32,233 nt of DNA from Cytidiella melzeri (GCA_022592445.1 JABYQR010000455.1:1-32233); one strand, 5' to 3'; counted from the stretch's first letter, positions 1-10,295 are shown. Made by a program: numbers and translations. Notes: generated from the sequence alone by a model not told the origin.

Positions 1-3000
1 GGTGATATACAGCTGAGCCTAGGGCCATTGCACTGTGGTTGGAGGGTTGAGAAAGAAGACTACAGAGGGAAAGGGAGTTTTGAGAGGCTGACGAGGACGG
101 GGTGTGCACTCTTGGTGTATTTGTCAAGAGCCACTCTTTTGCGAGGGAGGATGGTGTTGGGGAGTTTCAAAATTGCTTTGCGGGTATTGCTTGTAGAGTA
201 TGCAAGTTGTGTTCATGACCAGCAAGAAAGTTACTCTGGCCACGAAACCTCAAAAGACATGCAAAGTTGTCATACTTGACCTTGCAATTGGGATGAAATA
301 TATATATCATCAGTTTTCACTCTATGCTATGGATAGTTTGCTCGAGGTATGAATCACAATACTCTACATGATAATCTAAAGAGAACTAGCGCAATTGTTG
401 TGTCTGGGCGTCATCAAGTTGTTGCAGTGTTGTAACTCGTATGTTGTGCGGGTATAAGCGTATTTCATGGTTGTTTGTTAAACAATGGAAAAGGTCTACT
501 TGCCCAGAGCTAAAGATTGACCCCAAACATTGTAGTTCCTTGAAAAATAACATTCCATTAGCTCAATATATTTCTATGACTTGCTTCTACTCACATGATG
601 CTGATGTAGCTCAGCTGTGCTGTGCATGGAGCTACTTTTGTGAGTGGATAACCATTTGCTCCTAGGAAAGGTTCCTGGGTGACCGCTGCAGAGATGATCT
701 TGGATGACCCGAGCACCGAGCGGAGAGAGGTCAAGAAGGTTAGGAGGTCTGCACAGTCTGCTGTGGAGTATAAATTTCCTGTGCCCTCAGAATTGGGTAC
801 TCCTGCAACTCATGTCAGACCGGAGCTGGGAGGAAGCCCACAATGTGTCCCTACCCAGTCAATATCGATGCCTACAAGAGCACGTCAGTGTTTGATACAT
901 TTTGTGCTTTTGTTAATGCTCACTGTCCAAGTCATAGGTATTCACAGCATTGACAGCCGTGTTGACAGACGTGGAACAGTTGGAAGCACTGCTGACAGCC
1001 TGAGAAAAGTAATAGCTGCCTCCCCATCCTCCTGTGAATATCAATAGTGAGTCCCTGTTGAATTACACTCTATGTCACGCACAATGCAATCTTACCGATG
1101 GACAAGACAAATATTGTGCCTTTGCCACTGTTATGCGCAGCAGTGACAAGTCTCTGCAGGATAGATGTTGAGCCACTGTTGTAGCTGATACTGGATGAAG
1201 TGTTGGGTGTTGCAAAGGCTTTATCATTATTTAGGTGTTTCATACAGGATGTACTGGATTTTGGGTGCTCACCAAAGAAGAGAATATCAAACTTGGAGTA
1301 GTCCAAGCTTTTAGGTGGTCGACTGTCCGCAAATAATACGCAGCGGCGATGGGGGTGGTACTAGCGGCAGTTGCGAGCTTTGATTGGACTCCTAGAGCAG
1401 CCTTACGCGATAGAGTTTACGGAAGGGTGTCCTCGGGGTTGAGCTCCTTGGCAGAGTTGGATGATTGGGACAAGAAGCTTGTTAGGGTGGTATGGTGTTG
1501 GTGTGGTGGCAATGTGAGCAAGTTGTTGAGGTATGTAGTGAGTCTCAGCTTGCGTTTTGCAATAAGGCTGTTGTCTGCCCAGGCGGAGAAAATGAAGGAG
1601 GTGACAAGGATACACTTTGGAGGCAGCTTCTTGTTGCCTGACAGTGTGGTGTGTGAATGTAGGAACTATGTGATGAAGGTGAGTCGGATGGTACATTGAT
1701 GGCGAGGTGGCTGCTCACATCTGAGTACCACTTTGCAACACAAGTGGCATGCAATGAGGCTAGATGAGTTGAAGAACTTTTACTGTTGTTGGAGCCCAAA
1801 GCTTGTCGTATTGATTGCTGCGTGCAGGAAATCAAGATGAAGAACATTGTGGTACACATGTTGCACAGCCCCAGGAGGTGATGATTTGAAGGACCGCCAA
1901 GGTTAGGAGGCTGTAAATAAGCGTCCAGCAGTCTCAATAACGTTGTTTGGCAAGATGTGACCACTTTTTCTAGTCTGTGTTATGACAGCAGGATACGGAC
2001 GCGTGGTAAAACATACAAGTGAGCAGTGGTCTCGGTGGGATGCACAATACGTGCTCACATCCCTATTTGAACATAAACAGCCATAAAAATGCGTGCGTCT
2101 GCTCAGTGGTGGAACAGTTCGTATCTGTACGATAGGGTGGCATCCATACAGGATGATGAATCAACAGAAGGACGAACAAAATGAATTCATGTGAGTGCTG
2201 GAGGCAAAAACCTAAGATGATGTATGCGTACCCTAATTCAAAGGCCTGCAAGCTGTGCTCATCAGCAGCATCAAAGAAGGAGGCCACACGGTCCAGGTAC
2301 GTGATACAGAACGCAGTCCTCTGCGCCTGTTGGTGAAGAATGCCATGAGGAAGAGCTGCATTCAGTCTAATATTGAAAGAAGCTTGTAGGGGGGAGCTGT
2401 GTGGCATTTGGAAGCGTGGTGTATGACAGGAGTTGAGACGTACATTTGTTCCTTGTTTCCATGCACATAGTTGAGGATGACAACAAATGATGCTATTGTT
2501 GTACCAGGATCAGGTATAGCAAATAATCAACTGAAAAGAGACACCACTGAGTGATGATATTATGGTGGGATATGGGAACATACATTGATACGCCCAGAAA
2601 AGGGCTAGGCACGGAGACACAGAAGCAGCCCGCCATTTGCGCAGCCTGTGTCCTCCTGAGAGGCAAATCCCTCCACTTTCCCAGCGTTACGGGCACGAGG
2701 AGTTCACCAAGGTCACGAGGAGTCCGCCGAGGATCCGAGGACTTGTCAAGGGGCAGCAATCTGCCGGAAACATCTGAGGCCAAGAACTTGCACTGGACTC
2801 TAACTCGCAGACACGCCCTCTTCGCGTTGGAGCATGGGCCGGCCAGCCACCAAGTGTTTTGGACACGGGTCGGACCAACAACAGAAGAAAATTGACTCGT
2901 GGACCCCGTATCATGAAGGCTCCTATCACGCCACGCTGTGCAACTCTTGGACGGCGCCTCATCACCTGCTCGCAACAGTTGGCACCCCTTCAGTGTAAGT

Positions 3001-3160
3001 GCACGCGGCGTTTCTCCACCTCGACCAACGCTGTGTCCTTCCAGGCGTCAATTTGCTGGTCACTTTGCCTCCGTGGATGGAAGTACTCTGCCACAGTGTT
3101 TTCTTGCTCTCGTGTTTGGGTTTGGGACAAAGAAGGAAAGGTTCAGGAGAGGGGCTTAGG
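1..3160. other. No supportable gene
   Basis: Short open frames (60-160 codons) occur on both strands, often overlapping antisense to each other, for example around 1349-1964 and 2493-2975. None shows a domain, Cys/His pattern, membrane pattern or convincing splice-linked reading frame that I recognise. The 2600-3050 part is more GC-rich and open in several frames at once, which is what composition alone gives. A minus-strand frame at 2063-2407 reads somewhat protein-like, but I could not extend it through introns. This may be decayed coding or repeat sequence. Confidence 0.5.
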
Positions 3161-3169
3161 TATATAAAA
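3161..3169 (+). promoter_or_regulatory. TATA box upstream of the small Cys-rich ORF
   Basis: TATATAAAA lies about 150 bp upstream of the ATG at 3319. The sequence between is pyrimidine-rich, as in fungal 5' leaders. It could equally be the TATA box of an old LTR. Confidence 0.45.
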
Positions 3170-3318
3170 GGTGTTGTCTGTACTGCGTAGAAAATCAATC
3201 AATCCCTACCCCAGTTCTCAGAGTTTCCTTTACACTTTGTGCTCGCATTGAGGGAGTCTCTCTGCGCCAAAAGCTGTAGCATCTCTTGCGTTGCTTCATT
3301 GAGTCTTTCTCTACGTTT

Positions 3319-3771
3319 ATGTCCGCTGCGCCTACCATCCACAACCCGCCTCGTGTTTGTTGCTATTGTCCAACAGTTCCACACTTACCAGACGGTTGCT
3401 GCCCATACCACCCGTGCCGCAAGGTCCTTCGCCGCTACCCTATCATCCCCGCGCCCACGCCGCCGCCTGAACCCTCAGTAGCGCCTACTGTCTCCCCTGA
3501 GAGATCCACTCCTAAATCAGCTTTGCCAGCGTTGTTTGTTGCCTCTGTTGCAGACTCACTTGACAATTGCTCTTATTGCAACACTCAGAGCGACCACCCA
3601 ATTCCCCTGCGCTCAGGACCTTTTGTTCCGCTTAACTGCGACCGCCTGCACGCGCCGCATCCAGACTGTTGGCTTTTGCCAGACTTTGAAGGCAAGAACC
3701 ACATGTGCAAACTTATCCAGTTCAATCTCACAAGCTCCGCCAACGTTGTTGTTGGCCACGCATTCTGTTAA
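3319..3771 (+). CDS. Small Cys/His-rich protein of unknown function
   Basis: This is an open frame of 150 residues. I chose the ATG at 3319 because it is the first ATG with a good downstream frame after the TATA box at 3161; the frame also stays open upstream. I do not recognise the protein. It has clustered cysteines near residues 14-29 (CCYC, then CC and a further C after a short His/Pro spacer), a Pro-rich linker, then a second group (CSYC, further single Cys, HAPHPDC). The spacing could bind metal but fits no finger class I know. No signal peptide or membrane segment is evident. It may be a genuine small gene, a domesticated gag-like fragment, or chance. Confidence 0.3.
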   Translation: MSAAPTIHNPPRVCCYCPTVPHLPDGCCPYHPCRKVLRRYPIIPAPTPPPEPSVAPTVSPERSTPKSALPALFVASVADSLDNCSYCNTQSDHPIPLRSGPFVPLNCDRLHAPHPDCWLLPDFEGKNHMCKLIQFNLTSSANVVVGHAFC

Positions 3772-4450
3772 GACCTAAACTCGGGATCGGGAAATGCGTA
3801 AGGCCGAAGATTGGCAAAGGTGTAGAAATCGGAATTGGGAATCGGGAAGTGAGTCGTCGGCTTCAACTAAGTAAGTTGCGCCTCTCGTGAATCCTCGGGA
3901 CTTGGATTTGGACTTAGCAAGATTAAAGGTTTGACCTTGGGGTCAGAGGTCAAACAGGAAGGGAGTCGGGATCGGCGGAAGAACAGAAGTTGGGCCACGA
4001 CAAGTAGGACTACTTCAGCGAGTGAAGTAGAACAAAGGAGATCAGAAGTAGGGGAATCTAATTCGATATTCGAACTTAAACTTCTACTGTACAATTGAGT
4101 CTGGTTATATGGTACTAGAAGTTGTAAGTCCGATAAGGCATATGTGTATGGTCCGAGACAAGAGAGGAATAGATTGGGCAAATAATTGGAGTCAGAGGAA
4201 ATACGGAGAAAAATTACAAAGGGATAGCTATAACTGATGAAACTGGTGATAGCGAGCACAAGGTAAATCGGAGGAAAGTCGGTGGTGGACCGTGTGACGA
4301 GTTGAGGATGTGGCTGTGCAAGGATAAGGATGTTGGATGTCTGGTGCCGATCACGTGATCCGATTGGATCATAATAGCACCTCCTCCTTAAGGCCCGAGC
4401 CCATAAGGGCAGTGATTCTCCCGCTTCAAAGATTGGAGATTGCAATGGGC
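3772..4450. other. Intergenic, purine-rich with GGGATCGGGA-like repeats
   Basis: No gene is supported here. From 3780 to 3990 the plus strand has irregular short repeats around TCGGGA/ATCGGGA. At 4349-4360 there is a perfect 12-bp palindrome, GATCACGTGATC, centred on an E-box (CACGTG), about 100 bp upstream of the TATA box of the next gene. That is a plausible bHLH-type site. The minus strand is open from 3867 to 4445, but that reading is low-complexity. Confidence 0.4.
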
Positions 4451-4451
4451 A

Positions 4452-4459
4452 TATATAAA
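4452..4459 (+). promoter_or_regulatory. TATA box of the zinc-cluster gene
   Basis: TATATAAA lies about 85-92 bp upstream of the proposed ATG at 4544, a normal distance for a fungal gene. The E-box palindrome at 4349-4360 lies just upstream. Confidence 0.5.
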
Positions 4460-4543
4460 CTGAGACCGGGTGAGGATGGAGATTTTGAACTTTTCACCCC
4501 AACCACCACTACCACTTTGACAAGAAACACTTTGATAACGGAC

Positions 4544-5668
4544 ATGCCTGCCCCCACTGGTAAGTCGAGGATTGGGGTCGGCTTCTGTTACTGACTTGTT
4601 CTTTTTAGAAACAAGTGCCCAGAAAACCGAACATCTTCGTCGGCAACGGGAAGAGGCGCAGCAGCGTTTTGCAGAGGAGCAGCGGTGGCCGCAAATTGAG
4701 GAGGCCAAGTTGGAGGAGGAGTTGGCGAGGGAGAGAGCGAAGGAGGCGGAGGAGAAGGAGAAGGAGGCCCAGAGGGCCGCTCAGGCTGCGCAGCAGGCTC
4801 GAGACGTGGCTGAGGCAAAGAAGGTGGCAGAGGCGGTGGCAGCAAGGTTGAAGCCAAGCCAAAGCGGAAGGCGGCGTCAGTTGCATCGGGATCGGGGTCG
4901 GGGGCGGCGGTCGACCCTATGGTCGCGGTGACAGAGGCCGCAAAGATGGTCACCCTGGGGAAGCAGAAAGCAAAGGCAAAGGCAAAGGCCAAATTGCCGC
5001 TGACCATTGCGGACTCGGACCTGTCGGACGAGGAGGAAGATAAGCAGGATGTGGAGATGGGTGATGCATCCATCCCGGAGGGCATGGCGGTTGGAAACGA
5101 CTGCAATCGGTGTGCCAGGATTGGCGCCCAGTGCCTGTGCAAGGTGAACGGTCGGGGGTCCTCGTGCGCAAAGTGCTTCAAGGACAAGCAGAAGTGCGAG
5201 ATGGGTGGAGTGAAGGTGAAGACGGTGGGGCAGCTGTCTGAGGCACCATTGGGGTTGGGGAATTGGCTTGTTGCACCCCCAATCACGAAGGCAGCGTCAG
5301 GGAACTCCGAGGCCTCGTTGTCAAAGAAGAGGAAGGGGTCCAAGGCGTGTGGCCGGCTGAATAAGATGAAGAAGTACGAGGCAAAGGTCTTCTTGCACAA
5401 GGGCAAGAAACATTGGGAGTTGGTGAAGCATGCCGATGAGCCTGAGTCATCCAAGGCGACCAATTTGGAGTCCGAGCTCAGGGAGCTCAACTGCAACGTT
5501 GAGGTACTCCAGGACCTTGTCCGGGAGTTAATCGACGTGACTCGGAGGAACTTTGTCCTCTGGCAGGAGTGGATGGGGCAGGAGGATGGGTTGGACTCGG
5601 AGATCTTGGTCGTTGAGGGGAAGAAGAAGGCAAAGAAGTGGATAATACTGTCTTTGTATTTGTTGTAA
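4544..5668 (+). pseudogene. Basidiomycete Cys-rich zinc-cluster protein, frameshifted
   Basis: Exon 1 (4544-4559) encodes MPAPT and one base. A 49-nt intron at 4560-4608 (GTAAG..TTTTTAG) follows. Exon 2 then encodes a Glu/Arg/Ala-rich coiled coil with many EEA/AEAK-type repeats. The frame shifts near 4840-4870, and the second half (open from 4919) carries an acidic stretch and a seven-Cys cluster, C-x2-C-x6-C-x-C-x8-C-x2-C-x6-C, at about 5102-5197. A Lys-rich region and a second leucine-rich helix follow before the stop. Proteins with this layout are multi-copy in Agaricomycetes and often lie beside gypsy elements (family knowledge, not checked). A 41-nt intron could also join the frames, but its donor would be poor, so a one-base indel is likelier. 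DNA binding is inferred only from the Cys cluster. Confidence 0.6.
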
Positions 5669-5869
5669 AACATAGTTTTCTTTTTCTTGTTGTCTTGAAG
5701 TGTGAGAGTGAATTGGACTCGGAGAAATTTGTGTCGCGGAGCAACTGCTGCTATGCTGATAACCCTAAAAAGGGAGTGAAGTAGAGAGGAAGGGGGGGGG
5801 TAGATCTCCAACGACGACAACGAGGTCAAAGTCAATGATAAGCAGGCAAGCAGGCACTGAGGCCGGATA
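5669..5869. other. Spacer between the zinc-cluster gene and the F2 LTR
   Basis: No gene is seen. A G10 run lies at about 5793-5802. An 18-20 bp motif starting TGGCAGTGCAAATGAC occurs at about 5871 and again about 60 bp on, near 5933. This suggests a small duplication at the outer end of the LTR. Confidence 0.4.
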
Positions 5870-6430
5870 CTGGCAGTGCAAATGACAAAGTTAATATCAG
5901 ACTTATACTAAGTTACATTGAGTAACTCACCTGGCAGTGCAAATGACGAAGAGGTCAAGATGCAGAACCAGGGAGGGTAAGGGGTACTATATATAATGTG
6001 TCTGGGTGGTCTGTGCACCAGTTCCCACACTAGGGACTGGAGTAACTGTGCGGCTGGAGTAAAAATAGAACAATAAGGGACCAGGGTAACTGTCAAGGAC
6101 CTGAGTAACTGTCAAGGACCAGGGTACGGAGAACAATAGAGCTAGAACAATAGAACAATAGAACAATAGAATAGGAACAATAGAACAATAGAAACTGGGG
6201 GAATCCCTGGGGAATCCCTAACAATAGATAGAAGACAATAGTCAAAAGACAATAGAACAATAAGACCTGGGGGAATCCCTGGGGAATCCCTATCAATGGA
6301 AGAGGAACAATAGAACAATAGCCTAGGTTGATCTGGAACCGCTCCAGATTGAGTCTAGGGTTTGGGTCTGGACTATTGATAAATAAGGTAGAATGTCACG
6401 TGACCTGGGTTAGGGTTAGGTCTGGTAACA
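5870..6430 (-). repeat. 3' LTR of F2 (outer end uncertain)
   Basis: The inner end is placed at 6430. On the minus strand the LTR starts TGTTACCAGACC directly after a purine tract. A minus-sense TATA box lies near 5987-5995. The U3 part contains the GAACAATA minisatellite and, next to the LTR start, two telomere-like TTAGGG units (about 6408-6420 on the plus strand). I could not fix the outer end: no CA/5-bp target duplication can be matched, because the other LTR is gone. Confidence 0.55.
6125..6330. repeat. GAACAATA minisatellite with duplicated GGGGAATCCCT block
   Basis: Units of AGAACAAT/GAACAATA repeat about a dozen times, interrupted by two copies of a block holding GGGGAATCCCT twice (about 6197-6220 and 6273-6292). 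Just upstream, ACTGTCAAGGACC also repeats (6088-6124). All of it lies in the U3 of the F2 LTR. Confidence 0.75.
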
Positions 6431-6441
6431 CTCCTACCCGG
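6431..6441 (-). promoter_or_regulatory. Polypurine tract of F2
   Basis: On the minus strand CCGGGTAGGAG directly precedes the LTR start TGTTACC, the position expected for the plus-strand DNA primer of a retroelement. Confidence 0.55.
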
Positions 6442-6569
6442 AAAATAAGCGCTCTAGATAGGCGCCTAAGGCTGTAAACTTGTGACATTGTTGGAAAAAT
6501 CTGGTCTCTGCTGGACTATCCATGTCAATTTGGAGATAAAGGTAAGATGGAATATGTTGAACAAACGAA

Positions 6570-7772
6570 TTACAATGGTAAAGGACCAGGCTTCTTTGGG
6601 TATTGCAAGTGGAACTCGGCAACGGCTTCGGGGGCTCGGTCAAGTTCGGTTGCAAGTACCCAGGATGTTTCCTCATTGGTGCCTTTGTAACCCAACCACC
6701 AAACTAGATAGACAATTGGACACGCTTGGCGTCGGCGCTCGAGTTTAGAATTGAGTACTTCTGCAATCTCATACTTGATTTCGCCGTCAATCTCAATCAG
6801 AGGTGGCGGGGAAGGAACACAATTTGGGATTCTGCTGGGAGTGTATAGTTCGAGCATAGAGACATGGTAAACGGGGTGAACGGCCCGCATAGCATTGGGA
6901 AGTCAGAGGGTATAGGATTGGGGTCCTACGTGTCCTATGATCTCAAATGGGCCAAAGTATTTCTCGGTAAGCTTCTTGGACAGACAAGTGGTACTGAATT
7001 ATTTGGCTTTAACAAAAACCCAATCGCCAATATCCCAAGTCGGCGGTGGCATGCGAACGGCATTGACGGGACCTTGTTATCGGAGTTGGGCTTCACACAT
7101 ATTTTCTTTCAGGTGTTTGTGTAAGTCCTTGAGGTTAACTGCGTGTTCATGGGCACGAGAGGAAGCAAGACTGCGTTCGGGGTAGATGGTGAGGTTTGGG
7201 TGATAGCCTTGATTGAAAAAGAATGGAGATATGCCTGTAGTGGCGCTGGGGACATTATTGAATGCAAACTCGGCAAGCGGGAGCAAGCCCGACCAGTTGT
7301 CTTGCTGGTAGTTGCGGTACACTCAGAGGTATTGTTCCAGGGTCTGGTTTGTCTGTTCGATCTGTCCATTGGCTTTGGGATGGTAACCAGAAGTGAAGTG
7401 TAAGTTCATATCCAGTGCCTGTCCCAAGGCTCAGAAGAATTGGGAAACAAACTCGGTACCCCAATCGGGGGTACAGTGTGATGGAACTCTGTGCTTGGAG
7501 AAGACGTGAAGGACAAACAGTTTAGCAAGACCTGGAGAGTCGATAGTATTGTAGGTGGGAATGAATATGCCTTGCTTGCTGAGGCGGTCTACAATGACAA
7601 GTATGGCAGTGAAACCATTGGAATTTGGGAGTTGTTCTATGAAATCCATGGATTTTGAATCCCAGGGCCGAGTCGGGACTGGGAGCTGTTGGACCGTTCC
7701 GTAGGGCTTATGTCTCGGAGCCTTAGGTTGTTTACAAGTTGTACAAGACTTGCAGCAATTGGTAACAAAGGT
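6570..7772 (-). pseudogene. F2 integrase core and C-terminal chromodomain
   Basis: Reading down the minus strand: the integrase core with first Asp in VIVDRLSKQ (about 7590), second Asp in CTPDWGTEF (about 7460), and the catalytic Glu region [14 protein letters not shown] (about 7340). A YHPNLT segment follows, then the entry-type motif VYHVSMLELY and a chromodomain (YEIAEVLNSK .. YLVWWLGYKG .. TSWV) at about 6600-6790. The DDE residues survive, but the frame is broken by TAA at 7773-7775 and TGA at 7431-7433, and it shifts between 7109 and 6890. A chromodomain on integrase normally directs integration towards modified histones (family knowledge). Confidence 0.8.
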
Positions 7773-8465
7773 TTAGAGTTTGGGCCAGGAGAATTTCCAA
7801 CGGATAAGAGCTAACATCTTGCTGACTCCACAGTGACCGGATAGGAGATGGTTGTGTTGGTAACATAAGACTTGGAGTCGGAGGCCACCAACATCGGGGA
7901 GATAGATTTTGCCGTCATGTAAGAGTAAGCCGTTAGGCTCATCAGACCACCTCGGAGGAAGAGGCTTGGATTGGAGCTGTGTAGCGTAGGTGTCGGATGG
8001 AAGTGATCGGAGGATATCCTGGTAGAGTTCTTCAGAGTCGAAGACATAGACACTGCAAAGAGTTGGTTCCATACGGGCCGTTGCGCGTATAGAAGCAATG
8101 AGATGTTCGGAGGAAAAGATAGGCTTGAAGTTGTGCCAGTTGACACTGGCATAGTTGCTACCTCCCTCTTTAGGGTAGATGTCCCATCGTCTAGTCAAGG
8201 CATCAGGCTTAGTACCAAGCTTTCCGGGTCGGAATTGGATAACAAGATGAAAACTGGATAGGAATTTGGACCAACAAGCCTGTTGTCGGGTGAGGAGTTT
8301 TGTAGTAGAGAAGTACTCCAGGTTCTTGTGATCGGTGACAACGTCAATCGGAGTTGGCGTTCCCTCGAGGTAATGGCGCCAAGTCCGGAATGCTTCATGG
8401 ATAGCAAGGAGTTCCTTGTCATGTACATTGTAATCTTGGGAGTGGTGAAAGTTCAAGAGTGACAA
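7773..8465 (-). pseudogene. F2 RNase H and integrase zinc-binding region
   Basis: The RNase H part shows YNVHDKELLAIHEAFRTWRHY (second acidic residue), VVTDHKNLEY (third) and KPDALTRR (fourth). The first catalytic position, upstream at 8531-8533, reads Asn in VETNAP, where relatives have Asp. The start of the integrase HHCC finger follows (NHLLSGHCG), ending at the TAA at 7773. The Cys pair lies beyond that stop (about 7735-7760) in a readable frame. A TGA at 8453-8455 separates this piece from the upstream RNase H segment. Confidence 0.8.
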
Positions 8466-8665
8466 GCAACTGGGTGAATTTCTCCATTGGAGACGATAGA
8501 GAGTATGGCGCTGAGGGCATAGTTGGGGGCATTGGTTTCCACGATGATGGTAGTATCAGGATTCCACTGCACACAAACTGGAGCAATTGCAAAGGAATCT
8601 GTAAGGGAGTCAAAAGCCGTCTGGCACTGTTTGGTCCATGCCCAAGTCGCTGTCTTGTGAGTAAG

Positions 8666-9028
8666 TCAGGTAAGTGGAACAGTAATATTGGAGTAGCTCG
8701 GGATGAATTGGCAATAGAAGTTGGCGAACCCAAGGAAAGACTGAATGTCCTTTACCTTACGAGAGGTCGGCCAGTCGAGGGTAGTCTGGACTTTGTCAGA
8801 AGACATGCGAAGGCCTTCTGGTGAAAGAATAAAACTCAGATATTCTACCGTGTTTCTGTGGAATTCACATTTATTGGCTCGGGCATAAAGCCCATGCAAT
8901 CGGAGTCGGCGTAACACTTTTGGTTTTCCACTCATCGCCTTTGGCAATGCAGAATAGGTGGTAGGCGTGACGGAGATTGATTTTGGTGTAGAGTCGGGCC
9001 TTGCCCGGACTGTTGAGAAGATCGGAAA
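8666..9028 (-). pseudogene. F2 reverse transcriptase, second part, catalytic motif deleted
   Basis: After the solo LTR the frame continues LLNSPGKARLYTKINLRHAYH (RT fingers/palm), then GDEWKT, and then jumps directly to VLRRLRLHGLYARANKCEF. The stretch that normally lies between, about 60 residues including the YxDD motif and the PFGLTNAP-type segment, is absent. The junction is near 8914-8926 and is out of frame. Connection-domain sequence with IQSFLGFANFYCQFI follows, ending at TGA 8666-8668. This RT cannot be active. Confidence 0.8.
9024..9028. repeat. 5-bp target-site duplication, left copy
   Basis: GGAAA directly precedes the solo LTR (TGTCACAG..). The same five bases follow it at 9755-9759. 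Confidence 0.9.
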
Positions 9029-9754
9029 TGTCACAGATTTTCAATGTTTCTACAAGACTTGCCTTACCAGGCAACGGTATTATTGGGAATATTTAAGCGC
9101 TTGTCAAGCGCTTATCTAGCGCTTATCCGGCGTCTATTTAGGCGCTTATCTAGCGCTTATCTGGCGCTTGTCAGGCGCCTATTCCGGCGCTTATTCTCAG
9201 TGCCTATCAATTGATGTGCTGATGCGCCTTCTGTCTCTGATGCGCTGATGCGCTCCTTTCCTTATCTGTGTATCACATGATAGAACTCTCTGGAACCTTG
9301 TGGAACTTGCTGGAACTATGATGTCATAGTATAGAACATTCCATTAGATGATGTCATAGTTCATAGAACCTTCTGGAAAAGTCTAGCCTTGTCTTAGAAC
9401 AAGCTAGAACAAGTCTAGCCTTGGAGCTGGGTCATGGGGTCAGGTCATGGGGACAATTGCTATTGGTTGATTATTGAAGTGGCACCACTAGGGCATAGGG
9501 CATGCTTAGTAAGGTAGATTACTTCGCTTACTCATGTAGGTATTAGGGGTCTTAAGGTAGTACCTGGGGTCCTCCCCTTCATGTATATATAGAGGCACTC
9601 CTGAGGGCATATCCCCTCAGTCTTATCCACTCTGTTGAACCAGGACTACTCAGTACCTCACAGTACTTCGCTCACCACACCTCTTACTCTCTATCTCCAT
9701 CAACTCCCCCCAGTTTATCAACTTACCTGGTGAGTAGTAACCTTAACTGTTACA
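9029..9754 (+). mobile_element. Solo LTR of family F3 inserted in F2 RT
   Basis: This 726-bp LTR starts TGTCACAG and ends CTGTTACA (near-perfect terminal inverted repeat). It is flanked by GGAAA on both sides. It is an inverted copy of the LTR at 20003-20683. The sense TATA box TATATATA is at 9584-9591, so U3 is on the left. A minisatellite of AGCGCTTATC-like units at 9093-9200 is about 50 bp longer than in the other copy. Removing the LTR and one GGAAA leaves the surrounding RT codons in one frame, so it went into a then-open RT gene and was reduced to a solo LTR by LTR-LTR recombination. Confidence 0.92.
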
Positions 9755-9759
9755 GGAAA
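9755..9759. repeat. 5-bp target-site duplication, right copy
   Basis: GGAAA directly after the solo LTR end CTGTTACA. It pairs with 9024-9028. Confidence 0.9.
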
Positions 9760-10295
9760 TGGGTGGCAAAGGGTAGCAATCCTTCTTGGTAATTTTGTTG
9801 AGTGCCTGATAGTCGACGCAGAGTTGCAGAGTACCGTCCTTCTTTGCGGAGAAGTCAATTGGCAAATAAAACCCAAGTTGACGTTTTCATCCAAGAATTC
9901 TCGGAGGGCTTTCTGCTCAATCGCAGAGAGCGAGTACATCGGACTTGGCGGGAGCGGCTTATCGCTGTCTAGTTTGATCCTAAGGTCGTAGGGACGATGG
10001 GGGGCTAAGATGTCAGCCTTTGTGTTCGAAAACACATCGGCAAATTCATGATAATCGGATGGGAGGGCTGAGAGGTTGGGATTGTGATTGGATGTGGGTA
10101 TTTGCGCTGCACGCAACAAAAGTTGCATCTGGACAGAGCCTGGCAGTTTGCATGCACGCATATAAGTGGCAGCTCCTATAAAGGATACTGGTGGGACAGC
10201 TGAAGCATGAGGTGCGGGAGTGTCCGAGTTGGGCTCATCGTAGCTATTGGCGTCGGAGGAACTCCTAGTCAGAGATTCTTCAGAGTTCTGGAAGG
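9755..10295 (-). pseudogene. F2 protease-RT linker and N-terminal RT
   Basis: On the minus strand a Ser/Pro/Asp-rich linker (about 10165-10295) leads into YMRACKLPGSVQMQLLLRA, then EFADVFSNTKADILAPHRPYDLRI. This last piece is the conserved opening of Ty3/gypsy RT. Next come LPPSPMYSLSAIEQKALREF and the primer-grip region, with a frame change near 9840-9870. It ends with [10 protein letters not shown] at the solo LTR. The reading frame resumes across that LTR. Confidence 0.8.

Noticed and set aside
4588..5835. Long minus-strand frame opposite the zinc-cluster gene
   Set aside because: Ser/Pro/Phe-rich mirror of a Glu/Lys/Gly-rich coding strand; no motif, and the plus strand has an intron and Cys cluster.
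6125..6330. CRISPR-like array
   Set aside because: Units are directly adjacent and irregular with no unique spacers; this is a fungal LTR minisatellite.
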